Below are positions 11,081-22,538 of a stretch of DNA of 64,000 nt, in pieces (the first letter of the stretch is position 1; each line of letters starts with the position of its first letter). Under the pieces are notes generated by a model, which ran no database searches, was not told the origin of the DNA, and saw only the letters and a program-made list of their open reading frames with translations. The position numbers and the translations under genes were made by a program. Origin of the DNA: Microbotryum silenes-acaulis (lineage: Eukaryota > Basidiomycota > Microbotryomycetes > Microbotryales > Microbotryaceae); the NCBI GenBank assembly GCA_003665825.1, contig QPFY01000009.1, forward strand, positions 682,001 through 746,000. Direction: 5' to 3'.

Positions 11081-11817
11081 TTATCGGGGACCGGATCAAG
11101 CTCCGGTAGGTCTTCACGGCCCTCTCGAAAGATGCTGCACCTGAGCGACGGACGCTTCGACGAGAGCAAGAGCACCAGAGGAGGACTGATGTCTGGTGAA
11201 AGTGATGTTTGGAGTTTCCACGAGCACGAGCCTACAAGCTCCCGACAAGGCCGCCTTTGAAGTTCGGGCGCGAGTGTGAATGGCGCCGTAGGGATTTTGG
11301 AACGAGTTCCGAGAGCGCTTCCTCTTAGATTTCCATTTGGACTGATATCAAGCTCTGACCGTCGTATTGTAAAACCGTGCCTCACCATCCGCTAAGCTAT
11401 GGCCTAGTCGCTTTCCTTTTCCATGTGGGACTTGGGGAGTATTCCCGAACAAGCCCGAGTCTATAGACGGCGGAAAGTTCGGTGATCGCTCGCGTAGCAA
11501 CTTGACCGGACTTGGACGTTGATGACGACTGAATTGTTCTGTGTTGTAAGTCGCTCTGTGTTGTAAATGCTGCTTACTGGATTAGTACAGCGCTCTGTTC
11601 AACGAGTGGGGCAGTTGAAAACAAACGGTCATCGGCTCCATGTCAGCTGTTGGAGTCAAATCATGTCTCGGGTGCAAGGATCGGAAGGTGCAAATTGAGC
11701 TCGGACCGCGCTGGGGTGGTGACCGTCTTGTGAGTCAAGCGCGACGGATGCTCTTTACGGATGCTCTTTCGCTACTTCATTCCTCATCGCCGTCGGCATC
11801 CTCGGTCCCAGTCCATC
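11081..11817. other. intergenic, upstream of HIS7
   Basis: About 740 bp without a supported gene. Short open frames (for example from 11640) run into the HIS7 leader and give no recognisable protein. Confidence 0.5.
11731..11737. promoter_or_regulatory. Gcn4/CpcA-type site (TGAGTCA) upstream of HIS7
   Basis: Perfect TGAGTCA palindrome core 81-87 bp before the HIS7 ATG. Gcn4-family bZIP factors bind TGASTCA and activate amino-acid biosynthesis genes on starvation in fungi. The position and the target gene fit this; a heptamer can also occur by chance. Confidence 0.5.
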
Positions 11818-13890
11818 ATGCTCTACATCCTCGATTATGGAGCTGGTAATGTTGCCTCTTTGGGTGAGTCGCACGCTTTTTGTGTACCGTTTCCGAGATG
11901 CTCGACGAGCTGACGATGATGCTGGGCTCTGGTGCTTCCGGTGCTTCCGGTGCAGCGAACTCGGTTCGATCGCTCGAATTCGACTTCAAATGGATAGAGA
12001 CAGTCGAGGATATTGAAAAGGCAGATGTGAGTGACCTCCCAAGCTCAATATGTCGGCTGTACACTCCCTGCGAAGCGTGTCGACCCACCTCCGCTCGTCG
12101 TCTGCACTCACATTGCCGATCAGCTCATGTCTCGGCTGATTCTCATGGATCGGGGTTGCTCCACGATGACCGAAATGTGCTCAAATGCTGATGATGCGAA
12201 TACTATCCCGCAGCGCATCCTCTTTCCCGGCGTAGGCTCGTTCGACTCGGCGCTGCGATCGCTTCGTGACAAGGGCTTCGCAGAACCGCTCAAGAAGTAC
12301 ATCGCCTCGGGTCGCCCCTACATGGGTATCTGCATCGGCATGCAAGCCCTCTTTCAATCCTCATCTGAATCCTCGTCCGAACAAGGTCTGGGTGTCATCC
12401 CCGCCCACGTCGGCAAGTTCTCTCCCGCAGGAGGCAAGAGTGTTCCTTGCATGGGATGGAACGGCGCAGTGCCTCTTCGAGCGGACAGGGCCGAGGCGTT
12501 CGGTCTGTCCGGCGAAAGTGCTTTTTACTTTGTTCACTCGTATCGCGTTGAATTCGGTCCGGACGTTGAGGACTGGGCGTTGACCTTGACGCAGTACGGC
12601 GACGAGGTCTACGTCTCGTCGGTGCAGAAAGGCAACGTTTTCGCGACCCAGTTCCATCCCGAGAAGAGTGGGCAAGCCGGACTGGATGTGCTCAGGGCTT
12701 GGTTGGACCAAGGTGAAGCTGTGGTCGACACGAGTGGACAGCAAAAGCGACCAAGGGCAGATGTGAACGAGGAACTCGTCGCGCGTGGGTTCACAAAGCG
12801 TGTTGTCGCCTGCCTCGACGTCCGAGCGAACGATCAAGGTGATCTCGTCGTCACCAAGGGGGATCAATACGATGTACGGGAAGCAGAAGAATCGACAACA
12901 ACAGCGACGCCCACACCCTCCATCAACGCCGACGAGGGATCCTCTTCCACCGATGTCCCACCGCCAAAACCTTCGCGAGCCGTGCGCAACCTCGGCAAAC
13001 CCGTCGATCTGGCCCGGCGATACTTTGCCGAAGGCGCGGACGAGATTGCCTTCCTCAATATTACTTCGTTCCGCTCTTGTCCATTGCACGATCAACCGAT
13101 GCTTGACGTCGTTCGACAATCCGCCAAGACCGTCTTTGTCCCGCTGACGATCGGAGGAGGCATTCGCGATACGGTTGATCCTGATGGATCGCAACGAAGC
13201 GCTCTGGAAGTCGCGGGTACTTACTTCCGATGTGGTGCTGACAAGGTCTCGATCGGGTCCGATGCCGTCTTTGCCGTCGAGGACCTGCTGGAACGAGAGG
13301 CAAAGGGCGACGAACCCCTAAGTGGCAAGACCGGCATCGAGACCATCTCCAAGGCGTACGGCAACCAAGCCGTCGTGGTCTCGATCGACCCGAAACGAGT
13401 CTATGCGACCTCTTTGGACCAGATTCCTGAACCCCACCGGAAAAATGCTGTTGATCTTGCTTCGCCTCAGCTGCCGAGCAAGGCACCGACAACGGCGCCC
13501 GTCAAACCCGACCTCGGACCGAAAAGCGAGCAGTTCTGCTGGTACCAATGTACCGTCCGAGGTGGGCGAGAGATGCGGGACCTCGACGTTGTCCAACTCG
13601 CGCAAGGGGTCGAACGCTTGGGCGCGGGCGAGTTGTTGCTCAATTCGGTCGATCGTGATGGGTCCAAGGCCGGCTTTGATCTTCGACTAGTCGACTTGGT
13701 CCGAAGCGCCGTCGGAGTCCCTGTCGTCGCTAGTTCGGGAGCGGGCAAACCTGAGGATTTCGAAGAGGTGTTCAGGGAAACGAGAGCTGAAGCGGCTTTG
13801 GCGGCGGGTATCTTCCACCGCAAGGAGGTGCCCATCGAGGACGTCAAATCGCACTTGAAGCAGAGTGGCGTTAGGGTTCGAAAGGTGTAG
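11818..13890 (+). CDS. HIS7: imidazole glycerol phosphate synthase (glutamine amidotransferase-cyclase)
   Basis: Fifth and sixth steps of histidine synthesis: glutamine-derived ammonia is passed to PRFAR to give imidazole glycerol phosphate and AICAR. Exons 11818-11863, 11956-12026 and 12214-13890 give 597 aa (yeast His7 552). The N-terminal class-I amidotransferase domain starts LYILDYGAGNVASL and has the nucleophile Cys79 in MGICIGMQ and the His187/Glu189 pair in FHPEKSG. The C-terminal (beta/alpha)8 cyclase shows RVVACLDVRAND, TKGDQYDVREAE, GADEIAFLNITSF, TIGGGIRDTV, GADKVSIGSDAV and VVASSGAGKPEDF. A Ser/Thr/Pro-rich insert after the QYDVRE motif explains part of the extra length. The 3' end faces SYO1, 167 bp away. 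Confidence 0.97.
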
Positions 13891-14056
13891 ACTACGCTCT
13901 CGGGGCATCCTCACGATAGAGCAAAACAAGTCCATGCATGAGATCCTTGTTACGTAATTCAATCCCCATGTGCGATTACAAAAGTCGGAAGACAAAGCGA
14001 GAACAAGATACCATGCAAAAGCGACCGAATACTTGCAGCGAAGAACGAAGAGTTTC

Positions 14057-16853
14057 TTAAACGATATTCTTGCGGTACTTGACGAAAGCGTCCAAGTTCT
14101 CCAACGCGCCATCGGCCCTCGTCCTCAGCTCGGGGAACTTTTTCCGATCAATCTTCTTCGTCTGAGCCCTCACCCCCGGTACGCTTACTTCCAAGCGAGG
14201 CAAGAAACCCTTGGAGCGGAAAACGGCGACGTCGTAGGCGCTATCTTCGTCGGCGTAGATATCGATGAGCGAATCGATCGATTGGATCAAGACTTCGGGT
14301 GTGGGGTTGAAAGGTGAAAAGGTCGATTTGTCGAGGGGCAAGATGGAAAGCAGGAACGTGCCGATCGTTTCGTTCTCTTCGTTCGAAAGGCCTTCCCTTC
14401 GACCCAACCAACCCAACGCACCGGCGATACGAACGCGGATCGATTCGGCCGCAGGAGTTGTGGCGGTTGCGAAAGGGTGGGAGAAGAGGGAGAGGAGGAA
14501 AGGGGTCGTCGCTTGACCGACGATGAGGGCTGCGTTCTCCATCTCGTGGCTAATGCGTGCGAGACCCCATGCGACTCCAGTGCCGGCCATGACGATCTCA
14601 CGCTGACGTTCCTCGATTGTTTCGGCATCCGCAGAAGTCGATGGGAGACCAGAGGGGACTGTTGCTCGGTGGACGAGGTTAAGTATCGATTCCCAAACCT
14701 GTTGCAATTCGTCCTTCCGGGAGGACAGGAACGACATGACGTTCGGTGCGGCAATTGCTCGGGCAAGGGTAATGTACAAGTTGTTGAGCGTTTCGATCGC
14801 TCGAACATGGATGGTAGAGATGATATCGGCAATGGGGGCGAGTTCGGACGGGACAACGTTCGAGGAGAGAAGCGAGGCAGCCTCGACCGTGGCTGTGGAA
14901 TCCGCCGTCGTTGATGTTGGGAGAAGAGACGGTGCGAAAGCTGGTGCTACACCCGAAGACGCCGATTGAGCGAACGACAATGAAGTCGAAGGTTGGGCAA
15001 GCTTGGCGAGCTTGGCTTGGAGGTCGACAAAGAGTGTCAATGCCGAAGCTCCAAGTTCAAGTGTCGGCTGCACATCCAAGTCCTCATCCTCCTCCTCCAT
15101 CGGAAGGACCTTGCGAATAATGCCGTCCTCAGGTTCGCCCATCTCCGCCTCCTCCTCATCCATCTCGACGTCACCTTCACCATCCTTCGCGATCCCTCCC
15201 CATTCTTCATCCTCATCCTCGATAGCGTCCTCGCCCAAAGCCTCGGCGTCCAAAGAGGCACACCATTCGCTGAGCACTTCCAATGAGAGCTGCAATGTCG
15301 AGAGTTGCCTCTCGTATGAGGCAAGTTTGGCTGTCGCTGCCGAGCTTGTCGACTTGTCGGCGAGACTCGCCTCCTACGGGTGTTCCGAAAATCAGTCAGC
15401 GAGGTGTTCTGTATGTCATTCTCAGCGTTCCAACGTAGCACCTACCTCCTTGAGCGATTCATGACTCGCCGTCGCCACCGCCGCCAAATCCGTTCCGACC
15501 AACTCCAACAACAAAGTTTGGCACTCCTTGAGCTGGTCGCGAATAGTTGTGCGCTCGACCTTGCGTCCACCACCAACACTAGACAACTGAAGCAAGATAC
15601 CGAACGCCAGGACGCGCAGTTGCAACCATTCCTCGGCATCGGTCGCGGGGTCCGAAGCGGCATGGGTTTCGGTTCGCGCAGTCTTGCCTAAAGGCGCATC
15701 GGAGGTCGACAAGAGCAGGAGGAGGGAAGCACGTGATCCATTCGTGGCCCAGATGGAGGTGTGGGCGGTCGGATTCGCGGACAAGAATGCGTTGAGGAAT
15801 TGTGCTGCGGCAACGATTCAACGTGAACGTCAGCTACTGCCTCTCGATTCAGCCGGATACCTAACTCACCCGCAGCCACGGCGACAAAGAGCGGGACTCG
15901 TTCCCGCTTCTGATCCGCACTCTTCTTGTTCTTCTTGCCCCCTTTCTCTCCCTCCACTTCCATCCCATTTGACTCGACAAAGGCCGCGCCGAGCCCCAGG
16001 GCCTCGCAATCGATCAAAGCGAGCGCAAATTCGACGAGCAGAGAAGCGTGGGCGTTCAAACCGTTCAAGACCTTGGTGTTGGTCTCGGCAAGGCACCACA
16101 ACAGCATCGCGACGTTCTCGCACCAGTCCCAGTACAGTCGATGCCTAGTGTCGCGTGAGTCGTTCTCGGCTTCGACTCGTCTTTGGTCTTCTGCTGTGCT
16201 CGGGAGGGGTGCAGTCGCGGGTGCAGCACGAGGAACACGACCCAATCGTTCGGGTAAGAGTTGAATAAGGGTCGGGAGGTGGTGCGTGACGAGCGGTACG
16301 AGCACCTTTTTGTTGTGCATCTCGGAAACGAGCGAAGAAGTGGTCGCGACGGCGAGGTTGCGCAAGGTACCGAGCGCCTCGACGGCGACATGGTCATTCG
16401 AGTCGGTCAAACGCTCGATCAAAAGACCGACGAGATTCTTGGACAGCAACAGTCGCTGAGTCCCCGGTGGTAAGGTGAGAAAAACATTTGATAGCGCAGA
16501 CTGCGGAGAGAGGGAGAACATGGGTTGAGCCCCTGTCTGTGCTGCCCTCGCCGCGGAATTTGAGTCCTGAACTCTGACGTTGAAGGGGTACTTACTGTTG
16601 CCCAAATGCGTTGGTTGTCATCTTCCGACTTGAGCTGCTCGATGAGGTTGCTGGCGTCGGCTTCCCTCTTGCCGACCTTCGCAGGCTGAGCTGAAGCCGT
16701 CGCCGTCGACGACGAGGTAGAAGCTACAGACCCACTCGGAGCAGCTGCACTAGCACCGTTGATAGTGGTGGGAGCCTCCGATTCGGTATGGCCCAACGGG
16801 TTCGCGTTGAGACGAGCGGTGCGGACCCTCTTACGATGACGTTGCTTGGGCAT
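14057..16853 (-). CDS. SYO1: symportin Syo1 / HEATR3-like ribosomal-protein import adaptor
   Basis: Syo1 binds Rpl5 and Rpl11 together, carries them into the nucleus with Kap104 and hands them to the 5S RNP. Exons on the minus strand 16853-16596, 16500-15870, 15804-15446, 15373-14057 join in phase to 854 aa, longer than the ~620-680 aa of yeast Syo1 and human HEATR3. The start MPKQRHRKRVRTARLNANPL is a basic import-type head ending in the typical 'NPL'. Armadillo/HEAT helices follow (LLLSKNLVGLLIERLTD, VAVEALGTLRNLAV). A long acidic loop (EDEDEEWGG ... EMDEEEAEMGEPED, with several Glu/Asp runs) sits in the middle as in the family. The C-terminus has more HEAT-like helices. The added length is mainly Ala/Ser-rich loops. 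Confidence 0.85.
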
Positions 16854-17564
16854 CTCGTTCGATCACCGTCGAGGGACTTGCGAAGGCGGAGCAATGAACA
16901 GGTGATGCGTCACACACAAGAAAAATTATCCGAGGAGTCGCAGTTGGCTAACGTAATGAAAAGCTCGACAGGGAGCTCACGATGCACAGAAGGATAGATG
17001 GACGTGCAGAGAGGTGGGGAAGAAGCACGAGGCGACTGACCGACTGCGGCACCAAGGCTGCGAAGCCCGCTTTGTATCAGCGGTCCGAGCGGCAGCCGCG
17101 TCGTCCTCCTCGCCTTCGCATCAATCAAACTGATCCACCGTCCCAGTCAGGTAAATACAAATCGCTACAAGGCTTTGTCAAACCGTCAGCGAGGCAGAAG
17201 GAAGAAGAAGAGCCCATGTAACGGGGATCCAGAGTGCTCGGACTTCGAGACTTTGTTACTGCACAAAAGATTCGAGCGAAATGGAAGAGCTCAATGTCCA
17301 AGATTTGGGGTGCGCAAACAACTCCTCGTCAAACATCAGCGTCGTTTCAAGATATACCGTAGGTGGCCTACAACAAGCACTGAACAGAAGAATGGCAATA
17401 TGAAGAAGCGGCCGCACCGGAGCCTTGAATACCCGAGTGTGTGACCAAACAGTCTGGGAGAGCGATCCCAAGCAGAGCGCTGGCCGACAGCTGTCATGTA
17501 CGCCTGCTTTCTAGTCGCTGTGAAGTTCTTGCATATCTGGCGAATCTGGCGAATTGCCGGCGGT
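16854..17564. other. intergenic, SYO1 promoter side
   Basis: About 710 bp between the SYO1 start and the 3' end of the next minus-strand gene. Open frames here are short and incoherent. Nothing else recognised. Confidence 0.5.
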
Positions 17565-18562
17565 CTATTGCAAATTGTTGTCATCGTTTTCCGAGTCATT
17601 GTCACTGGCAATTGGACCAGTAGGTAGAAGAGCGGCCAAACCCAAAATCTCGTCGTCATTCGGGACAAAGTTGGGCCTTGCATCAACTGTGATATCGAAG
17701 TCAGGAGTATCTGGACCATCGAAACGGATGCCACCCCGTTCTGCCGAAACAGACGATAGCGGAGTCAGTCGGCTGCCAGTTCGGCGAGCGTTGTGGGCCA
17801 TCAACCCTGACTTGCTCTTGAGATATTCCCGCTCATCGTCGAAGAATCCATCAAAGTCTAACGGCGGCTCCCTATCACTGATTAAGATAGTACGATGCCT
17901 TCGAAATGACGGCAGCGGTTTGAAGCGAAGCACGAGGTTGTCAGATCGTCGAAGAGGGGGGTCGAGCTTGGGATGCTTCTCATTGTATTCGGAGATGAAT
18001 CTCTCCCGAAGACGGTGTATGTCTAGGGAGTCGTAGACAAGTATGTGTGAGCGGGTAGTCGGGAACCGTCATACGCACCGCAAGTGTGTCAGTGTGAACA
18101 TTAGCAAGCGCAGAGGGACGTACTGTAGCCGGTGACTCTGAGGATCTTGCGGTATTCCCACCAGACGCTGTTGCCGTTGTAGAAATGCCATGACTCCCTC
18201 CACGTTGCGCGTACTTCAGCCGAAAAGATATTCCAGCTCGATCTTTGCTCCAGTCGAGTCTGAATCTGCCCGCAATAGTCCTCCATGGCGACGACGTAAG
18301 CGTGCAGCTCCAGCCACGTCTGCTCAGACACCGCTTGCCAAATGATCTCGGCTTCCTTGTAGAAGGAGGATACGGGTTGGCGGAGTGCGCGCTCGAAGAA
18401 GTCGGACATCGTATGAGGAAGAAAGTGTTCCCGTTTGTCGAGCAGGATTCGCAAAGGGATGCTTCTGACGCGTCGCAATTTGGATTGAGTTTCAACTGGC
18501 GGTTCAGCCATTGGTGTGCTGGTGCGGCGAGGTGACTGGGTTCTGGGGTGACGCATTGACAT
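17565..18562 (-). CDS. unknown protein, small lineage-specific family
   Basis: Two exons, 18562-18124 and 18022-17565 (donor GTACGT, acceptor CTAG), join in phase to 298 aa. No domain recognised. The N-terminal half is mixed alpha/hydrophilic with many aromatic residues (FYKEAEIIWQAVSEQTWLEL, WNIFSAEVRATWRESWHFYN). A basic stretch follows (KPLPSFRRHRT), then an acidic C-terminus ending in SDNDSENDDN. No signal peptide or membrane span is evident, so it is probably cytosolic or nuclear. A broken relative lies at about 32.2-32.6 kb (ESEMICHAVSERGTWVELDA; WAVSAEVRA), so this is a repeated family in the genome. In-frame ATGs at 18562 and 18556 are equally possible starts. Confidence 0.6.
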
Positions 18563-20728
18563 TGATGAACAGATCAGCAATTGAGATCATCATCCGAGCG
18601 AATGAGAAGGCTTCGGACGGACCACGACAGCTAGGGATGGAGCAGGAGGAAAGGTGTCAGGAGCGACGTCGGGTGAGAGCACTATTAGAGCGAGGCACCG
18701 ACGTCTTTATAGTGCGCGAGAATTATGGCACCCTCGAGGCATCCCTACGGCTCCATACGGCGCGCGGCATACGGCCTTCCTAAATCCCTGAAGCTCTCTA
18801 GAGCTGAAGGTTTGTTCAACGAAAATTGGGGAGGCGCGAGCTGGGGAAATTGATGACAATCTCAACATTAGTAATTCTCGTTGGCGGGGGGCGGCTCCCG
18901 CACAGGCCCGCGCGCAAGGCCAGCAGCCGCCAGCCAGCCGACACAAGCCGGCGCAGAGACCAGCGTGAAACGGCGCGGAACGGCGCGGAAGCATGCCTTC
19001 GCCGTTTGGCTCCGTCTGATAGCTGTGTACGAACATCAACATCTCAGTAGCTCATGGTACAACCTTCCTCGGGGAGTAGTTAATCAGTCACGAACGGTGC
19101 TCAGTCGGTCCGACAAATCAATCATTGGTAACAAGTGGCATTTGTGTTCCCGACCCCTGCAGCGATGTCGGTCTCTCCCAGTTCACGTGTCTCAGTCGTG
19201 CCTCCCGACGCCGAGTGACGGTCAAGGTGGTCAAGAGGCAACGCGCGATAGCGCGCGTCGCACGCGCGATGACGAGCGACTCTGAGCCTCTCTGAGCGAC
19301 TTGCCTCAAAATGATCGAAGTCCGACGAGGTCCGAAGCGGCCAGCTGCAGGGTCGTCGACGCGAGTGAACGTCGTTCTTTTCACCTCGTACCGTTCACTC
19401 GATTTCGCTCTCGCTGGGTCGAACTCAGATTACATCAACATTCAAAACACCAGGCCGGAATGATTGCTCAAGGCTAGGCTCTCACTTGATCGCTGCAAGA
19501 CTCGTCTGTTGGGATCCGCCGCTCTCGCTTCGACCGTGTTTCGTGCTGGTCATGCCTCGTCGATCGAGCTGGACTTCTCCCTGCGGCGATGAGGAGCCTG
19601 TAGCAAGACCATACCAACGGTCCAGGTGCCGTATTGGGGCAATGGTATAGGTCGATGGGTATCCAGGTCAGTTCGAGGCTTCGTGTAAGCGTGTGCTCCT
19701 CCTTTGTCCGAAGTCGTGCCAAAGCTGATTGCGATCTCTCGTAATTCTTGTAGAATTACCAGTATGCCTACCTCCGTGGTTGGCCAAAACTGTCTCAGAC
19801 CTCGTTCAGACACCAGGCTACCCCAGAGTTGGTCGTCGCCCGCTCTGCAAGCTATCCTCCGCGTCTCCGGCGATGAAGGGAACACCCCCTGTTCCCGGAG
19901 GACCCAGACGAACTTCACCGCGACGACGTCGACATAAGCTTCCTTGCAAGCTCGAACTCAGATCACATCAACATTCAAATCGATTTCGGAATGTAAGTAT
20001 GCGTTGTTCAAGCTCAAACATCCTCAGATGGACGATCGCAAGCAGATGGACGATTGCAAGCGGTCGTCGAGCCGCTGCCAAACAAGGCTCTCAAGCCTCA
20101 TCATTCGACCCGGCGACGACGACAAATAACGCGATGGAGGGTGAATTGAGGATCGAAATTGGGTAATACTGGGCTCTGCAAGAGAGCTGTTGCTTGGTGG
20201 ATCGTTGCAATGTCATCCGATCGTCCTCCATCGCTCTTTCGCGTCCGACGAGACAGTCTCTCCCTACCCCCGTCTTGGTCGACCTTGGATCGTGATTTTA
20301 GAGCCATTGCATTACAATTGTGCTCCAGCGCACACACGGGATTACTGCACACCGCGCTACATGATGATGCTCGGTGACTCCGAGTGAAGTCGGGGTAAAA
20401 GACCCCTGCGGCAGGGTGAAATACCACTGCGAGACGGTAAAAGACCACTGTGCGATGGGAAAGGACGCCTACCAAAGGGGGTGGTCTTTTACCCTGGAGC
20501 CCAAACATCCGGGGTATTTTACCGCGGTAGTTGGGGGTAAGGACCCGGGATCGCGCCAGGACAGCGCCAGGGAGCATGATGGATGCAACGTTCTCGGACT
20601 GCGCATCCACTCAGTCGGTTAAGTTGACGGCGCCTGCTCTGGTCATTCGTGCAATACACAGTCGCTCACCCTCAGAATAGCCGTCTTCCAGCCGTTGAAG
20701 TACGACTCCTCAAATTGTGAAAAAAAAA
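18563..20728. other. gene-poor region
   Basis: About 2.2 kb with no supported gene. Short open frames on both strands read as low-complexity. A 27-29 bp sequence with a CAGAT(T/C)ACATCAACATTCAA core occurs twice (about 19424-19450 and 19960-19985), and an array of short purine-rich direct and inverted repeats lies at 20390-20535. Confidence 0.5.
20390..20535. repeat. short degenerate direct and inverted repeats
   Basis: Variants of GGTAAAAGACC(ACTG) recur three to four times on the plus strand (near 20395, 20418, 20440, 20460) and once or more inverted (GGTCTTTTACC near 20481, GGTATTTTACC near 20513). Function unknown. Confidence 0.5.
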
Positions 20729-20879
20729 GTGTAATACACCCCGTAGGAGTGCACACCGGAGCGACAACGATAAGATCACAGGACCAAAGTATGTAGGATT
20801 GACACTGGACACTCTACGTTAGTCGCTGAGGAGAGACTAAGAGTGCCCAGGCGCGCGCCCCCCCTCCTTCGGCCTTACA
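20729..20879 (-). repeat. LTR copy, inverted
   Basis: Reverse complement of the right LTR over most of its length, including the stretch with GTATGTAGGATTGACACTGG. It lacks the internal duplication of the right copy and about 17 bp near the TGTAAGG end. Confidence 0.8.
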
Positions 20880-22102
20880 CTCTGTCCTGTTCTGTCTGTC
20901 AGACGATGAAGATGCATGGCACCGGTTCTGCCGGTCGGATCCACAACTTGAGTGTGCCTGACCGGCCAATGCGGGAAGTTGGCCTAGACTTTGTCGGGCC
21001 ACTTATACCTAGCAACGGTAATGACGCACTGCTTACGGTCACAGATCGCCTCTCAGGCTATGTACGACTCATCCCAGCCAAAACGACGGACGATGCGGCA
21101 ACGACAGCCGAGCGGTTCTTTGACGGGTGGCATCGACACTTTGGCATGCCGCGTGTGCTAGTCTCCGATCGCGACAAACTCTTCACAGGCGACTTTTGGA
21201 CGGCATACATGGGGCGGATGGGGACCAAACTTGCAATGTCAACGGCATTTCACCCACAAACCGACGGGCGGAGCGAGCGAACGAATCGAACAGTGATCCA
21301 GGTCCTGCGTACATTGGTCAACCGTCAACAAAACGACTGGGCCAAGCACATTGCAACCGTGGAATTTGTGATCAACTCGAGCCTGAACAGATCAACGGGG
21401 AAGACTCCCTTCGAAGTGGTTTTGGGTTTCACTCCTGAGCTGACTCCAATCATCCCCGTGGAAGGCTCAACGGTGTCACAGGCAGTCGAGAGGATGGTCA
21501 ACCAGCGAGAAGCGGCAGCAGCAGAAGCAAGGGACAATATGGCAATTGCGAAGATCCGACAAGCTGAACAGAGCAACAAGCTGCGCAAAGCAGACCCGGA
21601 GTTTGCGGTGGGGGACAAGGTATTGGTTGACGAGCGCGACCGACGGCTGCGGTACAAGGCGGATAATGAAGCTCGGTCGGCCAAGTTTTTCCCACGATTC
21701 GATGGTCCTTACGAAGTGCTGACAGCGCGGCCCGAGACCTCCAACTACAAACTCAAGCTGAACCCGGGTGACAAGACGCACAACATCTTTCACGTGTCCA
21801 AGCTCCGACGTTGGGTACCAAACAACGGGGACGCGTTCCCAGGACGACACGCCACGGAGCCGCCAGCTGTCATTGTCCAAGGGAACGAGGAATGGGAGGT
21901 AGAACATATTGTAGACGCGAAGGGGAAAGGGGAGAGGAGGAAGTACTTGGTAAAGTGGAAGGGTTGGGCGGACAGCGACAACACTTGGGAACCGCGGGCA
22001 CATTTGGAGGACACGGTGGCGTTGGAGAGTTGGGAGGAGGAGAGAGGAGAGGGTCAAGATCAGGAAGGGGAGGGTGTAAGGGCGGGCAGGGGTTTGGAAT
22101 AG
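20843..22102 (+). CDS. Ty3/gypsy integrase with C-terminal chromodomain, 5'-truncated
   Basis: Fragment of a Pol polyprotein. The open frame starts inside the left LTR, so there is no native start. It begins with the last CxxC of the integrase zinc knuckle (CSVCQTMK); the His pair is lost. The DDE core is complete by eye: Asp in VGLDFVGP, Asp in [15 protein letters not shown], Glu in [12 protein letters not shown]. Then come the GPY/F-like region ([32 protein letters not shown]) and a chromodomain with [22 protein letters not shown] and NTWEPRAHL. The chromodomain normally steers integration to marked chromatin. Without gag and RT the element cannot move by itself. Confidence 0.9.
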   Translation: MPRRAPPLLRPYTLSCSVCQTMKMHGTGSAGRIHNLSVPDRPMREVGLDFVGPLIPSNGNDALLTVTDRLSGYVRLIPAKTTDDAATTAERFFDGWHRHFGMPRVLVSDRDKLFTGDFWTAYMGRMGTKLAMSTAFHPQTDGRSERTNRTVIQVLRTLVNRQQNDWAKHIATVEFVINSSLNRSTGKTPFEVVLGFTPELTPIIPVEGSTVSQAVERMVNQREAAAAEARDNMAIAKIRQAEQSNKLRKADPEFAVGDKVLVDERDRRLRYKADNEARSAKFFPRFDGPYEVLTARPETSNYKLKLNPGDKTHNIFHVSKLRRWVPNNGDAFPGRHATEPPAVIVQGNEEWEVEHIVDAKGKGERRKYLVKWKGWADSDNTWEPRAHLEDTVALESWEEERGEGQDQEGEGVRAGRGLE

Positions 22103-22113
22103 GTGGTGGAGAG

Positions 22114-22339
22114 TGTAAGGCCCGTGCGCCTGGGCCTTAGAAGGAGGGGGGGCGCGCGCCTGGGCACTCTTAGTCTCTCCTCAGCGACTAACGTAGAGTG
22201 TCCAGGTGAGCCCAAGTGGATCAGGAGGCATTGTTGTAGCAGCGACTAACGTAGAGTGTCCAGTGTCAATCCTACATACTTTGGTCCTGTGATCTTATCG
22301 TTGTCGCTCCGGTGTGCACTCCTACGGAGTGTAATACAC
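22114..22339 (+). repeat. right LTR of the gypsy remnant
   Basis: Starts TGTAAGGCCCG and ends TGTAATACA. It contains a tandem duplication with a 24-bp core (AGCGACTAACGTAGAGTGTC plus CAG, at about 22180-22206 and 22240-22262) that the inverted left copy lacks. Confidence 0.8.
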
Positions 22340-22538
22340 CCCGCCTTGTTAAAGACGGACTGCTCGCGAACAGCCGAGCGCCGAAGCCCTGCCCAGCCAT
22401 TCAGTGCCGCGAGTCCTGACCTGAGCCGACCGCGAGCCGCTCACGACCGCTGAGCGCTGAAAGCTCTCTCTTCTTCCTTCGCCGCACATCATTCACGGCC
22501 CGCTGCCCCCACCTTCCCCCCCAGGTCACGAGTAGAGT

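Larger units (their letters stand above)
20729..22339 (+). mobile_element. Ty3/gypsy remnant with LTRs in opposed orientation
   Basis: The 3' part of a chromovirus-type Ty3/gypsy element (integrase plus chromodomain) is bounded on the right by an LTR in the expected orientation (22114-22339, TGTAAGG...TAATACA) and on the left by the same LTR inverted (about 20729-20879). Gag, protease, reverse transcriptase and RNase H are missing; the coding part starts directly at the inner edge of the left LTR. The LTR copies are nearly identical over about 130 bp, so the event looks fairly recent. Confidence 0.8.

Noticed and set aside
20729..22339. Interpretation as a DNA transposon with terminal inverted repeats
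   Set aside because: The coding part is a Ty3/gypsy integrase with chromodomain and the right repeat is a normal TG...CA LTR; the inverted left copy is better explained as a displaced LTR.
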